Assembly (NCBI RefSeq): GCF_000972845.2
Contig: NC_040018.1
Location: forward strand, 7,313,266 to 7,377,265
Source: Larimichthys crocea
Taxonomy: Eukaryota > Chordata > Actinopteri > Sciaenidae
Length of the DNA stretch: 64,000 bases
Direction of reading: 5' to 3'
The first letter of the stretch is position 1, and each line of letters opens with the position of its first letter. This document shows, piece after piece, positions 63,496 through 64,000 of this stretch. The position numbers and the translations under genes are program-made. The notes under the pieces were generated by a model. It saw nothing but the letters and a program-made list of their open reading frames with translations, ran no database searches and was not told the origin of the DNA.

Positions 63496-64000
63496 AGCAT
63501 ATCAGTGGGTGTGAGGTGCAGGGGTGGTAGGCGTTATACGGGTGGTCAGTGTGTGTTAGTTGGGCGATTGTGACACCAACAGAGAAAAGCCTGCACGGTG
63601 GTTTACACTAGAGTCATAACAGAGTGGCATTTCCCATGAGCTCACATCGAATGTTCATGAACTGTATCAACAGTAGGCACCATTAACCTGCTTTCTGTCA
63701 CTGCTTTATGCTTCAGGACACTTTCCACGCGGCAGACGTCAGTGCTCTGAGTAAAATATAATTCATCTGGCTTTTTCCACAGTGGGAAAAAGCAGTGACA
63801 CTGAGCCAATGGGTTGGACTTCAGTGTCAAACCTGTTTGACTCACCTGTCTTCAGGCAAGCTGGCTATACAGAACAAGGAAATGTTTCTAAAACAAGACA
63901 CCTGGAACACGGTGACCTCTGGCAGAGAGTAACAACAAGAATTCTCCTTGTTCTATTTTAGGTACCAACAACAGTAGATCATCTTACATGAGAACAATTG
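63496..64000. other. 3' end of window, nothing recognised
   Basis: Unique-looking non-coding sequence. No exon, RNA gene or known repeat was identified. Confidence 0.5.

Overview
The window is nuclear DNA of a bony fish, most likely a percomorph teleost. It has spliced vertebrate genes with short GT-AG introns, dense (CA/GT)n microsatellites, and typical fish transposon remnants (hAT and Tc1 deletion derivatives, L2- and RTE-type LINE 3' ends, tRNA-derived SINEs). No prokaryotic or viral genes were seen.

Five protein genes lie head to tail on the + strand. (1) dok4: only the last four coding exons (1336-6099), i.e. most of the PTB domain and the tail, then a long 3' region. (2) nadsyn1: complete, 21 coding exons, 13783-27805, 700 aa, glutamine-dependent NAD+ synthetase. 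(3) tpcn2: complete, 25 coding exons, 29881-47692, 774 aa, the endolysosomal two-pore channel TPC2. (4) pop4: complete, 7 coding exons, 51562-57860, 222 aa, the Rpp29 subunit of RNase P/MRP. (5) plekhf1: complete, 2 coding exons, 61409-62652, 280 aa, a PH-FYVE protein (phafin 1). All exon joins were checked by reading frame across GT-AG boundaries. pop4 and plekhf1 are also neighbours in human (19q12), which supports naming the last gene plekhf1 rather than plekhf2.

The genes have separate cell roles, but nadsyn1 and tpcn2 touch the same chemistry: NAD+ is the precursor of NADP and of NAADP, the messenger that opens TPC2 channels. Their coding regions are about 2.1 kb apart.

Introns and spacers hold the unusual material: a 1.2 kb foldback transposon with 20-bp subrepeats at its ends (50049-51255); a 275-bp-arm inverted repeat 15 nt downstream of a nadsyn1 splice donor (14045-14858); two related hAT/ZBED-type elements (26631-27200 and 51583-52486) that carry one arm of the same repeat; and minisatellites directly at tpcn2 exon borders.

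An assembly gap (N, 37369-37563) is followed by a noisy second copy of the sequence before it, including a broken copy of tpcn2 exon 7. This is almost certainly a false duplication. I found no convincing new biological system; the best leads are the foldback element and the repeat structures at splice sites.
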